The notes under the pieces were generated by a model, which did no database searches, was not told where the DNA came from, and saw only the letters and a program-made list of their open reading frames with translations. Below, piece by piece: positions 24,291 through 33,365 of a stretch of DNA of 40,676 nucleotides. The stretch comes from an uncultured Lachnospiraceae bacterium (lineage in GTDB: Bacteria > Bacillota > Clostridia > Lachnospirales > Lachnospiraceae), in contig CACYXH010000020.1 of assembly GCA_902778245.1 (NCBI GenBank), positions 1 to 40,676 of the forward strand, in the 5' to 3' direction. A program made the translations under genes and the position numbers. How positions within the stretch are numbered: position 1 is the first letter of the stretch; each line of letters begins with the position of its first letter.

Positions 24291-25151
24291 TTAGGGCGCA
24301 ATCTCTGTGCCGCCAGTCAATGCAGCTCTTGAAATATCAAGCCCGTAGTCCTCTAACGTAAGCGCCATTACATGATCTTGGAAGCGTTCAGAATCCTCTG
24401 GGGTGAAGCTTATGCAAATAAACTGTCCCGTTTCCTGATAGGTTGCAAAGAACATGTTAAATGTACCCATGCCTCGACCGTTTACTACAATCGGAAGCGC
24501 CATTGGCTCAAGATTCACATCCGTAAGGTCGTTTATCTGAACACAGTTCCTGATACACTGGAAAAGCACTTCCGCAGTTTCCTGCGTTTTGATGTCTATG
24601 CTTTCTAGATAGCCGTTGCTGAATGTCAGAATATCTTTATCGCCGAAGTTGAGTTCATTTTGAATCTGCCGAATCACGCCCTCAGCAAAGGACTCCTTGA
24701 CTTCGGGGTATAGTGCGCCGTTCCCAGTGAGATAAAGCAGGAACGCAAGACTGTCTGTCTCGTTTAGGGAAAACTCAAGGATTTTATTACCTTCAGAATA
24801 ATATAATTTTTCATTGTTCCCCGATATCTTATCTCCCACAAACACGAGTGGGTACGCCAGTTCAGGAATTTCTTTAACCCGACGCACCTCTGTCGCATTC
24901 ATTATATATTTGATGATCCTGTCGATTGTATTTGGGTTGTCTGCATATATGCGAATAAATCTTCCGGTCTCCGAGTCAATATCAATCGGGACCGTTTCAG
25001 TCCCATATAGAGCCCTCTTTTGATCCTCTAAATACGCGATCGCTGTAGCCACATATTCTTTTTCGCCGGTGACGTTCTTCTGATAAGCGGGTACGCCGAT
25101 TCCGGTAGCGAGTACAAAAACAAGAAGGATAGGGACTAATACTTTTTTCAT
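24291..25151 (-). CDS. Secreted protein of unknown function, partner of the metalloprotease
   Basis: A 286-residue product starting at ATG 25151 (AGGAGG, 8 bases upstream). The N-terminus is a signal peptide or anchor (KKVLVPILLVFVLATGIGVPAY). The rest is alpha/beta with no motif I recognise; VPIDIDSETGRFIRIYADNP and FTPEDSERFQDHVMALTLE are typical segments. It lies 64 bases after the metalloprotease gene on the same strand, separated by a strong hairpin, so it is probably co-transcribed at a lower level. It may be an inhibitor, chaperone or substrate of the protease; this is a guess from position only. Confidence 0.6.
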   Translation of the reverse strand: MKKVLVPILLVFVLATGIGVPAYQKNVTGEKEYVATAIAYLEDQKRALYGTETVPIDIDSETGRFIRIYADNPNTIDRIIKYIMNATEVRRVKEIPELAYPLVFVGDKISGNNEKLYYSEGNKILEFSLNETDSLAFLLYLTGNGALYPEVKESFAEGVIRQIQNELNFGDKDILTFSNGYLESIDIKTQETAEVLFQCIRNCVQINDLTDVNLEPMALPIVVNGRGMGTFNMFFATYQETGQFICISFTPEDSERFQDHVMALTLEDYGLDISRAALTGGTEIAP

Positions 25152-25169
25152 GCGTTTTGCCTCCTGATT

Positions 25170-25204
25170 CAAAGAGAAAGGAGGTGTCCCCACCTTTCTC
25201 TTTG
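25170..25204. repeat. Intercistronic hairpin between metalloprotease and partner gene
   Basis: Perfect 12-base arms CAAAGAGAAAGG (25170-25181) and CCTTTCTCTTTG (25193-25204). No T run follows in the direction of transcription. It lies between the protease stop and the ribosome site of the next gene, so it may protect mRNA ends or set expression ratio. Confidence 0.65.
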
Positions 25205-25214
25205 ACAAAAACCT

Positions 25215-28200
25215 TTATTTTACGTGCCTTTTAAGCACGATTTCTTCGGTCGTTTTGTTTCCACACCTATCATAGAGCTCAAATATCAGTTTATGTTCGC
25301 CGGGCGTAAGCTCCAAATAAATGCCAAAATCAGGGATGTCCGACATATAGACATATTCTCCATCCAGCCAAACTTCAACCGTGTCTTTCGAGCATATTCC
25401 GTGTAGAAAGATGCCTTCTTCGTATGTTTCAAACTCATTATCAAAGCTGATTTGAGGGGCTACAGTGTCCACTGTAACGTGCATATATGTAATATCGGAG
25501 CATAGGCCGTCCATCTTCCTGACAAGCTCTAACTCGTAGTCGCCATCTGGCAACGCTTGGGTGTAATCCAACTGCTTGCCGTTACTATAAACGAAGACAT
25601 ATTTTTCGGTGGAAAGCTCTTCCAACAGAATAGACGGATTGGTTGTATAAACTGTCCCCGAACAGGTAACTTTTGCGGGGGTGGATACAACGCTAAGCGC
25701 CGCTGGTGTTGCAAAAGCCTCTTTGAAATCATCTATGCTGAATTGCTCATTTGTGCGGCTCTGTTTACTTTCTGAAACTAGAATGTCAGCAGCAGTAAGT
25801 ACATTGCGTACACTTTCTTGAGAAAGTGCAGAAATCTCAATTGTCCAGGCTCCCGGTTGCGCATTTTCAATGATATACGGTGCATCCGGGCTAATATATG
25901 CAACGGTATCATACACAGTTCCGTCTGGGCTGATAATCGTTATCTTATCAATACCGCCAAGGATATGAGCGAAAATGGAGATGTCTTCGAACCCATCTGT
26001 GTGGAATGTATACTTCTTGCTTTCTGCTACTGACAGCGTGGTTTTTGCATTCAGAAGTTCGTTAACATTGCTAGGCATGACCTCCGCAAAGGTCGTCAGA
26101 TCACTTTCTGTTGCAATACTCTTTGCCGATGAAAGATATGCAGTTTTTACAACCGAGACGTAACGCTGCGCTCGCGGTCTTGGTAGCGCCGCCACGCCCT
26201 CCGGATCATATACTCTAACTTCTACGGTAATGCCACCAGAGTAGTTGAGCAGGCTCAAGGAATCGCTAGCTGTATTAGTAACGTACTTCACGAGGTTTCC
26301 GTTCACATACCACTCAATTTTCTCAATGGATATATCGTCGTTAGCCGTCACATGTGCTGTTGTACCGGTTATGTTAAGGTTTGCAGTGGGAAGAACCATA
26401 TCAAAAGCGCAACCTCTGTTGTTAAAAGCGTTCCATACGGCTTTCTTTTCAGAAGCTGTCGCATTTGAAATAGCAGTATTGTATACTTCTTGCATCGAGC
26501 TTTTTGTCGGTGAAAGAATAGATTGTACAGTGCTATAGTTTTTCAACCCTTTATACGCCCAAAGGACAGTTCCCACATTGAGCTCATTGGTTTGATTTTT
26601 CGAATATTCCGTTGCATGTAACGGCATTTGATACCATGTAGATGACTGATAGTACTTTGCATTCGATAAATTGGCACCGTAATTACTGCTGCTAGATGTA
26701 AAATAATCCATCATCTGCGATGAGTTCCTAGCGGCACATGAGTAAAACGTTGCCCACCCCTCACTATAAGCAAGAGCGTTTGTGCAATAGCTACTATAAC
26801 CATGGCTGCCGCCAGCACCTGACGGCATTACGTTAAGCTTTGACATTAACCAATGACCCATCTCATGCTGAATTACATCAATATCCAAATAGTCCTTGTC
26901 CGATGAACTTCCATTAAGATGAATGAATTGTGTACCGCTACAGTAGGAAGCTCCAGTATCGTTGACCGCGCTTCTTAATACTAATTTCCCCAAACTTGTC
27001 GAAGATACTGCATTATGTTTATCGATGCATGCTTGTCCGTTTTTCCACGCACCATAAGCAAGCACCTGAACTTCCGGTATTGTAGTAACATTTGGTAACG
27101 AAACGGATATGTTTGCGCTATTTCCGATGGGAATGGTATAGTCAAAGGTATAAACAGTTCCAACGTTATTTTGAATACTAAGAGTGGCATCCTCAAAGGT
27201 TACGGTTGCCCGGAGACTGGCTACATTGCTTCCAACGCTGATGCTACTTTTAGTAAAGACACCCGTACTGCTTGTTTTTCCAGATGCAACTAATGTTGCT
27301 GCTCCAGCGCTTGTTACCGTATATATTTTAATTGGTAGATCTTTAATAAATGTTGTGGTTCCAGTGCTCGTGTTTGCGTTTGCGGGGATTTTAGGATTGA
27401 CTGTACACGTTAGTTTTACAGAAGTAGGGCGTGAAGCTGTCGTGAGCTTATATTTGTTTTGCCAATTTGCCCCGCTTGCAGAAAACACCTTTATGTAGTA
27501 TGTACCCGCACTAGCTGTGTAGGTGATTGTTTCAGCGGTAGTACCGGAGTTGAGTGAATATGCTACTCTTGTGTTACTGCTATTATATAACTCCAAATTG
27601 TAGTTTGTCCCCGATGGTATGTTTGACAGATTGATTGTCAACACACTACTAGAAGAAGTCGTTAGTTTATAATAATCTACATCGCTTGTGTTGTGGATTG
27701 TTGCATAATATGTGTTTCCTGGCGATATTACCGTCGCCTTAGTTGTCGTGTCATTGATTTCATACTGATCTGTAATCGGCGTATTTACCACTTTGACACA
27801 ATAGTTAAGCGAAGCGTGAAATCCCCCTTGAACAGAGAAGACTTCTATATAGTACACTTTTTTAGAGTCAACAGTCATTTGAAAGTTTTCATTAATTGAC
27901 CCACTATTTGTACAACTAAAAATATAAGAAGGGGATGAAAATGTATTGTTCGCGCTATAGATTGTCATATTGTAATTTTTCCCGGCGGGTATATTTGTTA
28001 GCGAAAACCTCGCATTCCCGTCGAGCGCGAACTGAACACGATACCAGTCACGATCTGTGGCAGTGGAGATTTTCCCATACATATTATTTCCGTCTACGAG
28101 AGTATCTGCTGCCGAATATACATTGTTAGGTTCGGACTCATATTGTGTCGATTTAGTTGATGCAGAACCATTCAGAGCAGCAATATCTGCGCTGTTGTAA

Positions 28201-28772
28201 AATAGATAATCATACACTATAGTCGAATTCATGATTGAAAAATAGCCGTCATAGGAGTCTATGGTATCTTTGTTTGTAACAACAATACTTATAAAGTAAT
28301 TTACATTTTCAGCCAGTGTGGCACCCCCTAAATTGCTGGAATCTAGACGGCTGTTTGCTAATTCGCTGTTATAACTAATTAACACTTCTCCATCCTGCAG
28401 AATAAACACTTCATATATAAGATCCGGTTTCTCTTTAGGGCTTATTGACATAATATTACCACTTTTATCTAGCTCGATATTCAGCGGTGAATCAACGACC
28501 TCTTCCGAATAAGGTATCGGTATATCACTTTCCTCACGCGCAGAAGACTCAACATCAAACGGTAAATCTTCAATGTCAATGGGCTCAACAAAAACATCAC
28601 TTTCCTCACGCGCAGAAGACTCATCTTCAATGTCAATGGGCTCAACAAAAACATTATTTTCATCAAGCTCTGCCAAAGTGTCTTGCTTGTTAATTGCCGC
28701 AAGCGCTACGCATGATAGGTTCATTACAATAATAGCCACGAGAAATGTGCAGATCAGTCTTTTAATAAACAT
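25215..28772 (-). CDS. Large secreted zinc metalloprotease with PPC domains
   Basis: An 1185-residue secreted protein. A signal peptide is followed by an acidic duplicated linker (VFVEPIDIED and SSAREESD units, residues about 41-85). Two PPC-like (pre-peptidase C-terminal) beta domains follow: ESEPNNVYSAADTL...DRDWYRVQF (about 213-325) and DQYEINDTTTKATVI...DVDYYKL (about 333-440). The catalytic domain holds QHEMGHWL (His636, Glu637, His640) and SEGWATFYS with candidate third ligand Glu671, a gluzincin-like arrangement. The C-terminal 400 residues are several beta-sandwich, Ig-like modules. No LPXTG anchor is seen, so it is probably released or bound by its C-terminal modules. Likely role: protein degradation outside the cell. 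GGAGG precedes the ATG. Confidence 0.8.
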   Translation of the reverse strand: MFIKRLICTFLVAIIVMNLSCVALAAINKQDTLAELDENNVFVEPIDIEDESSAREESDVFVEPIDIEDLPFDVESSAREESDIPIPYSEEVVDSPLNIELDKSGNIMSISPKEKPDLIYEVFILQDGEVLISYNSELANSRLDSSNLGGATLAENVNYFISIVVTNKDTIDSYDGYFSIMNSTIVYDYLFYNSADIAALNGSASTKSTQYESEPNNVYSAADTLVDGNNMYGKISTATDRDWYRVQFALDGNARFSLTNIPAGKNYNMTIYSANNTFSSPSYIFSCTNSGSINENFQMTVDSKKVYYIEVFSVQGGFHASLNYCVKVVNTPITDQYEINDTTTKATVISPGNTYYATIHNTSDVDYYKLTTSSSSVLTINLSNIPSGTNYNLELYNSSNTRVAYSLNSGTTAETITYTASAGTYYIKVFSASGANWQNKYKLTTASRPTSVKLTCTVNPKIPANANTSTGTTTFIKDLPIKIYTVTSAGAATLVASGKTSSTGVFTKSSISVGSNVASLRATVTFEDATLSIQNNVGTVYTFDYTIPIGNSANISVSLPNVTTIPEVQVLAYGAWKNGQACIDKHNAVSSTSLGKLVLRSAVNDTGASYCSGTQFIHLNGSSSDKDYLDIDVIQHEMGHWLMSKLNVMPSGAGGSHGYSSYCTNALAYSEGWATFYSCAARNSSQMMDYFTSSSSNYGANLSNAKYYQSSTWYQMPLHATEYSKNQTNELNVGTVLWAYKGLKNYSTVQSILSPTKSSMQEVYNTAISNATASEKKAVWNAFNNRGCAFDMVLPTANLNITGTTAHVTANDDISIEKIEWYVNGNLVKYVTNTASDSLSLLNYSGGITVEVRVYDPEGVAALPRPRAQRYVSVVKTAYLSSAKSIATESDLTTFAEVMPSNVNELLNAKTTLSVAESKKYTFHTDGFEDISIFAHILGGIDKITIISPDGTVYDTVAYISPDAPYIIENAQPGAWTIEISALSQESVRNVLTAADILVSESKQSRTNEQFSIDDFKEAFATPAALSVVSTPAKVTCSGTVYTTNPSILLEELSTEKYVFVYSNGKQLDYTQALPDGDYELELVRKMDGLCSDITYMHVTVDTVAPQISFDNEFETYEEGIFLHGICSKDTVEVWLDGEYVYMSDIPDFGIYLELTPGEHKLIFELYDRCGNKTTEEIVLKRHVK
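28522..28653. repeat. Internal duplication in the metalloprotease N-terminus
   Basis: Two alternating units occur twice with near-identical bases: one encoding SSAREESD (about 28522-28550 and 28596-28622) and one encoding VFVEPIDIED (about 28567-28597 and 28624-28653). The identity at base level suggests a recent tandem slip in the acidic linker. Confidence 0.75.
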
Positions 28773-28914
28773 ATATGCCTCCTCCTGATTAAATCATTAT
28801 TTATATAATGCCTCTTTCTTTTTTGACAGTACCAATACTTATGAAATGGTTTAAACTGATAGAAGCTATCTCTATCATCATTCTTCTTCCAAAAGAAAAA
28901 GGGTTAACAAATTG

Positions 28915-30822
28915 TCAGAACATCTTAACTTCTTCATGATTTTTATCAAAAACACTTATTAATCCTTCTACGTTTTCTTTAATAGTTCTTAATTCTTGAT
29001 TAATCTCATCGGGTACGGGGTCTCGTTTGTCCTTATAATATTGATGTACAGATTTACGAATACCTTTATAAAAGCTTTCTGAAACTGACCACGCTCCAAA
29101 GAAAGAAATATAGTTTCGCCACATTCCGTTTTGAGTTATCTTTTCGAATAATCTGGTTTCCAAGACTATTAAATGTTTTTCATATTTTATAGCCTCATTA
29201 AGGAGTTCGGCAAATGACATATAATTACTACACCGGGTATCATACTCTTTATCGTTCCATAAAAATGCATCTCTTATGATGGTAAACAATATTGATTGAG
29301 AAAAAAACAGATGAAAAATCTGTTCTCCTCGCGGTAAAAGAAAATACTTTCTCTTTTCTGTGCGTATTTCTGGATCAACATTTTTCCTAATAAACCGATT
29401 TTCTTCATAATATGCGAAAGCGTTTTGAACTATTGTTTCAACTTGCTGTTTTCTTGATTTATACATTTCTTCGTCTTGCGTTAAGAGGCAACTTGTTATT
29501 TTTTCAGCTACTTCCTCATCTGAAAGCAATTCTGATAGTGTTATTATATCTCCTCTTGCAGAGTGACTGTTATGCTGAAACGCTTGAAGTATTAAAAATG
29601 TTAATAAATCGTTCTCATCATTTACTCCGGGGTCAGGAAGAATACAGCGAATAGATGTCGATGGCGTTTGATAATAAACATCGCGCTCCCCCATGCTAAG
29701 AATCCGTAGTATATTTGTATCGTTTATGTAGTAATGATTCTCTTCAATTATAAAACTAACTGCCGGATTAACATTTTTCTGAGTCCATCTTCGATTGGAA
29801 ACTATATTTAAAAAGTCATCAAGAGCATTGCTCACATTATCATTATTCAGTTTTAGAAGTAAATCTGAATAACTAGAATCGACTCGATCACATATTTTAA
29901 TTAGAATATCCCTTGCGGTTTTCCATGTATCTATGTTATTCGCTTTCTTAACTTGATCTGACTTTAAAATAATATTAAACCGTTTTTTAAAAACTTGGGA
30001 TAATGATGGCGCAGCTATTAAGCATGAAGCCTTACTCGCACGATGTGTATTATAGAAATCTCTCTTATAAATATTGTAATAAGTGTTGCTTCTTAAACAG
30101 AAAATAAACTTTGAATGGAATTTTCCATTGCTTTTACATTTAAAATTTTCAAATAGGGTTAAGAAGTTCTTCATTAAGGAGAATTGCTCTTCCTCTGTAA
30201 GCGATTCTAAATCGTCAAATATAAAAACAATATTATTAATTGTCACATCACTCATATTGAGAAGAGCTGTCAATTTATACAATTCTTTCTGGTAAATTGT
30301 GTTTGTTTTTGAGTAGAACTTTGCCTCCAATTTATGACTGTTGATATAATTATCAACATCAGGTTCTGATACATCAAAATGAGACAAAAGCCTCTCATAC
30401 ATAGCCTTTATTTTGGCAAGGACCAACTGGGATGAATCTTCTAATATCGTTGGTTCTGTAATATTAAAATCACTATAGTAAACTAAGTCATATACACCAT
30501 TCTTCTCTAATAGTTGAGGATGATTAGTAGCTATATCATCAACATCATAAAAGCATTTCAAACAGTAGAGCAGAAGGTATGTTTTTCCGATTCCCGTTGC
30601 ACCCGTAATAGGCAAGATTTCGTCTATATTGTGATCGAGTGTATCTTTTATTCTTTCTTCAATAGCGAGATTTACAGATATATAACCCTCTCTGCTATAT
30701 GATCCAAATTGATTGAACTCTTTTTCTGCTGCACTAATAAAGTAATCTCTAAATTTACGAAACAGATCATTTTTCTGTTTTGCTTCAGAGATTTTCGCAT
30801 TTGAGTTAGGCCTTACGTACAT
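28915..30822 (-). CDS. P-loop NTPase (AAA/STAND-like), second gene of a two-gene unit
   Basis: A 635-residue cytoplasmic protein. Walker A GATGIGKT is at residues 74-81 and a Walker B-like hydrophobic strand IVFIFDDLESL near residues 196-206, followed by a sensor-like FIFCLRSN. The remaining 400 residues are helical and A+T-rich in coding, with no recognised nuclease, protease or TIR domain. The start ATG 30822 has GGAGG 7 bases upstream and lies 14 bases after the membrane-protein stop, so the two genes are one operon. An ATPase paired with a two-helix membrane protein resembles several phage-defence layouts, where nucleotide-driven sensing triggers a membrane effector; this is inference. 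KAP-like or other AAA ATPases are alternatives. Confidence 0.6.
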   Translation of the reverse strand: MYVRPNSNAKISEAKQKNDLFRKFRDYFISAAEKEFNQFGSYSREGYISVNLAIEERIKDTLDHNIDEILPITGATGIGKTYLLLYCLKCFYDVDDIATNHPQLLEKNGVYDLVYYSDFNITEPTILEDSSQLVLAKIKAMYERLLSHFDVSEPDVDNYINSHKLEAKFYSKTNTIYQKELYKLTALLNMSDVTINNIVFIFDDLESLTEEEQFSLMKNFLTLFENFKCKSNGKFHSKFIFCLRSNTYYNIYKRDFYNTHRASKASCLIAAPSLSQVFKKRFNIILKSDQVKKANNIDTWKTARDILIKICDRVDSSYSDLLLKLNNDNVSNALDDFLNIVSNRRWTQKNVNPAVSFIIEENHYYINDTNILRILSMGERDVYYQTPSTSIRCILPDPGVNDENDLLTFLILQAFQHNSHSARGDIITLSELLSDEEVAEKITSCLLTQDEEMYKSRKQQVETIVQNAFAYYEENRFIRKNVDPEIRTEKRKYFLLPRGEQIFHLFFSQSILFTIIRDAFLWNDKEYDTRCSNYMSFAELLNEAIKYEKHLIVLETRLFEKITQNGMWRNYISFFGAWSVSESFYKGIRKSVHQYYKDKRDPVPDEINQELRTIKENVEGLISVFDKNHEEVKMF

Positions 30823-30836
30823 CTTTTTTCCTCCAT

Positions 30837-31505
30837 TTATTTGCTTTTTCCTTTAAGTAAAGTAAATTTTGGTACTGTTATTGTGTCTGCAAAAATGCCG
30901 ATCGCATTTAATTCGTGTTTTTCACCCAACATATCGTAATATTGAATATCAAAACAGATTCTATGTGTTTTCTCTGAAAATGGAGGATTTGCAAGATTAA
31001 TTCGATATTTTGAAGAGCACGTAAGAAAATCTGTATTTGCTTTTTTGTTCATCTTTTTTACAACATTTCCAGCATTATCTATAATACAAAAATTAAAAAA
31101 CGTAATATTATGTGCTATATTATTTGACATGTTTTTTACGTAAAACGATAAATCTTTAGCATTTTCTTGTCCTGAGACTTCATCAATTACTAAAAATGGT
31201 TGATTTTTGGCTTTTTCCATTCTTTCTAATATTGCTGTATGTTTATTGTTCTCCTCTTTGATAACATGGTTCTGCCATAAAGCTAAAGCACTTAGTAATG
31301 TTGTGCTAAAAAAGGACAATACTGCTCCATAAAAGATCAAAGCATCACCTGCATCCCATTCGGCAATCAAAAGATTACAAGGCGAAACAAGTTTAAATAA
31401 ACAATTAATTATAAAAGGGATTACGACTATAATCACAAGCACTATCAAGAGTAAACTAATAGCGTAATTTTTGTGCTCTATTAAATAAATGAAAAGTCTT
31501 TGCAT
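30837..31505 (-). CDS. Two-helix membrane protein, partner of the P-loop NTPase
   Basis: A 222-residue product from ATG 31505 (AGGAGA 7 bases upstream; an ATG six codons earlier lacks a ribosome site). Two membrane helices are clear: ISLLLIVLVIIVVIPFIINC (about 12-31) and DALIFYGAVLSFFSTTLLSALAL (about 49-71). A short helical linker (HVIKEENNKHTAILERMEKA) leads to a soluble beta-rich domain of about 120 residues containing FYVKNMSNNIAHNITFFNF and RICFDIQYYDM. It is the first gene of the pair. It could be a membrane effector or a sensor in a defence unit; no family is recognised. Confidence 0.6.
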   Translation of the reverse strand: MQRLFIYLIEHKNYAISLLLIVLVIIVVIPFIINCLFKLVSPCNLLIAEWDAGDALIFYGAVLSFFSTTLLSALALWQNHVIKEENNKHTAILERMEKAKNQPFLVIDEVSGQENAKDLSFYVKNMSNNIAHNITFFNFCIIDNAGNVVKKMNKKANTDFLTCSSKYRINLANPPFSEKTHRICFDIQYYDMLGEKHELNAIGIFADTITVPKFTLLKGKSK

Positions 31506-31631
31506 ATCTTCTTCTCCTAACAATTCTTAAATTCAAAAATTTCATACGCTGCAGATGCCTGCATCTATTTACAGCATAATATCATAATATAATTAAAATT
31601 CAATAAAAATATAAATAAAAATAAATATAAC

Positions 31632-31660
31632 AAAACGTGTCTCACCATGAGGCACGTTTT
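31632..31660. repeat. Dispersed palindrome, copy 7, terminator-like
   Basis: AAAACGTGTCTCA pairs with TGAGGCACGTTTT around CCA, with a single T/G wobble; T runs follow. It lies in the gap before the Cys-rich ICE gene and could act as a terminator. The arms again differ from other copies but pair. Confidence 0.75.
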
Positions 31661-31719
31661 TTCATATAGATCGCAACCTAAACCGCAAGCCCTAATCCAA
31701 ATCCGAAGGGAGGAATCCA

Positions 31720-31965
31720 GTGTATTTTACAAATGGCGATCACCAGGCGTTTGAGAGCCTCATGCGGGATAAGCCCGGCTACCATTATGACAGTAGCGCG
31801 GACGGCCCGTTCCCGGAGTGCCAGAGTTGCCGCTGCCACAGGCCGTACCGCAAGGATTGGTACTGCAAGTATGCCAAGTGTCCATACACCACAGTCCGCG
31901 TGACCGCCATCAAAAAGAGCAATTCGCTGGGGAATGGAGGTGAGGCCGCCCCATCATCCCGTTAA
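31720..31965 (+). CDS. Small Cys-rich protein, ICE accessory type
   Basis: An 81-residue protein starting at GTG 31720 after GGGAGG. It begins with YFTNGDHQAFESLMRDKPGY and has a Cys cluster CQSCRCH...WYCKYAKCPY that could bind one zinc. Similar small proteins occur in Clostridial ICEs beside surface-protein and sortase genes. Its function is not known. The next gene, 28 bases on, is the broken thioester-domain surface protein, so this looks like a leftover of the same conjugation module as the sortase at the left edge. Confidence 0.55.
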   Translation: MYFTNGDHQAFESLMRDKPGYHYDSSADGPFPECQSCRCHRPYRKDWYCKYAKCPYTTVRVTAIKKSNSLGNGGEAAPSSR

Positions 31966-31993
31966 TCCAGCATAATCAAAACAGGGAGGAAGC

Positions 31994-32371
31994 ATGCTTA
32001 TTGTAAAAACGAGATGGGCAAAGCGGCTGGCTGTGACGCTTTGTGGCATGCTTCTCTTGTGCGCGGCTTTACCTGTCTGCGCCTTTGCCGACGATGTGCA
32101 TATCTTCACCGCCTACCAGCCGTTCATGTACTTTGAAAAGAATAATGACGGCATTTGGGGCGATCTTGGCATGCCGCCGCACTCTGTCGTGGAAACCGGC
32201 CAGCCTGCCTACTATCTGCAAATGAGTTTGGAAAGCCCCTACGGTGACGGGTTTGACACGACGGACGGTTCGCAGTATTACAGCCCGACAATTCTGAATG
32301 GACTGAAAGCGATCCTCGCGCACGGCTATCCGGCCTCCACAGGCGGTTTTTCAGACAACGAGGCGCAGTAG
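31994..32371 (+). CDS. Thioester-domain (TQXA-type) surface protein, N-terminal part before an in-frame amber stop
   Basis: The signal peptide (LAVTLCGMLLLCAALPVCAFA) is followed by a domain like the TQXA/thioester region of Gram-positive adhesins, which bind host or cell surfaces covalently. PAYYLQMSLESPYGDGF stands where such proteins, as I recall them, have PAYCLQ, so the thioester Cys appears replaced by Tyr. LNGLKAILAHGYPASTGGFS and DNEAQ follow, then TAG 32369-32371 occurs where the family usually has Tyr (AQYxTANAIRFF). The same frame continues past the stop. The protein is probably inactive twice over. RBS AGGGAGG precedes ATG. It was likely a sortase substrate. Confidence 0.6.
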   Translation: MLIVKTRWAKRLAVTLCGMLLLCAALPVCAFADDVHIFTAYQPFMYFEKNNDGIWGDLGMPPHSVVETGQPAYYLQMSLESPYGDGFDTTDGSQYYSPTILNGLKAILAHGYPASTGGFSDNEAQ

Positions 32372-32880
32372 GAGACGGCAAATGCGATCCGATTTTTTGC
32401 TGAAAACGGAATCCAGGAAATGATGGACGTCCTGCGCGATACAAGTCTCAGCCGTCCCAAGCTCGGTAATGAAGCTCTGTTCGCGTGGTGTATAGAGCTT
32501 TTGGAATATGGCCGTCACCAGGACAAGAATCATTCCATCCGCTTTTCCCGCACAGATCTGACGCTGGAAGCCCAAGAGCAGAATTACAGTTTTGAGGGCG
32601 ACGTGAAAGTGACCTTTACCGGGCTGACCGGGTACACGCTGGAAAGCTCCGCCTTCCCGGCAGGGACGAGTATCAAGGGATATACCGGTAGCAGCGGAGA
32701 CACGCTGCATATCTCCATCCCGGAGAAATATGAGGAATCGTCTTTTTCCCTCTATGCCTCCGGAATCTATGACAGCACCGAGGCGGTGCTGTTTTTCTAT
32801 GCGCCGACCACCTACGGCCAGCAATGCGTAGTCAGCAGAACCATAGATATACATCCAGGCGATCCCAGTAGGCTCCTGCC
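32372..32880 (+). pseudogene. Continuation of the thioester-domain surface protein, cut by an IS1182-type fragment
   Basis: Same frame as the gene starting at 31994, after TAG 32369-32371. It reads ETANAIRFFAENGIQEMMDV, then LGNEALFAWCIELLEYG and beta-strand text such as VKVTFTGLTGYTLESSAFPA and AVLFFYAPTTYGQQCVVSRT, as expected downstream of a thioester domain. At about 32880 homology stops where an IS1182-like fragment begins. The Cna-B stalk repeats and LPXTG anchor that should follow are missing. So the gene is broken by a nonsense codon and by truncation. Confidence 0.6.
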
Positions 32881-32882
32881 TC

Positions 32883-33365
32883 CTAGATTTTCAACAATTC
32901 TTCCGAGGCGCGGGAGGCGTCGGCCTTCACGTGCGTCGAGTCTGTTCCCGCTGCCCGTCCGCTTACCAGACTCTTTTTGATGCATTGCCGTACTACTTCC
33001 TCGAACAGCCGATGGAACACCTTCCGGAAGCTCGACTTACGCTGCCGCAGCTGTGAGATCGTGCTGTGCTCCGGCACCCGGTCAAATAAATCCATCTCCA
33101 GATACCACCGCACGGCTACATCAGCCTGTATCCGCTGTTCAATCTGTCGCTTCGAAGGGATCCCGTATAGAAAACCAAGCAGTTCATACTTTACTAGCAT
33201 GACCGGGTCAATCGGCGGATGACCATATTTCCTACTGTATAGGCCGTCGGTTTCCTCGTAAACGAAGCTCATATCCAACGCCGCGTCCAGTCTCCGAAGA
33301 AAATGATTCTCCGGCACCAAATCTTCTAACGTTACCATGTGCAGCTTCAGTTGCAGCATCTCCAC
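32883..33365 (-). pseudogene. IS1182-family transposase, N-terminal fragment
   Basis: The 160-residue frame starts with LQLKLHMVTLEDLVPENHFL, RRLDAALDMSFVYEETDGLYS and GHPPIDPVMLVKYELLGFLYG, the DUF772 N-terminal domain of IS1182/IS5-type transposases, then VPEHSTISQLRQRK and GTDSTHVKADASR. Full-length members are about three times longer, and the DDE core is missing. It is truncated at the junction with the surface-protein gene. The insertion probably caused loss of that gene's 3' end. Confidence 0.75.
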
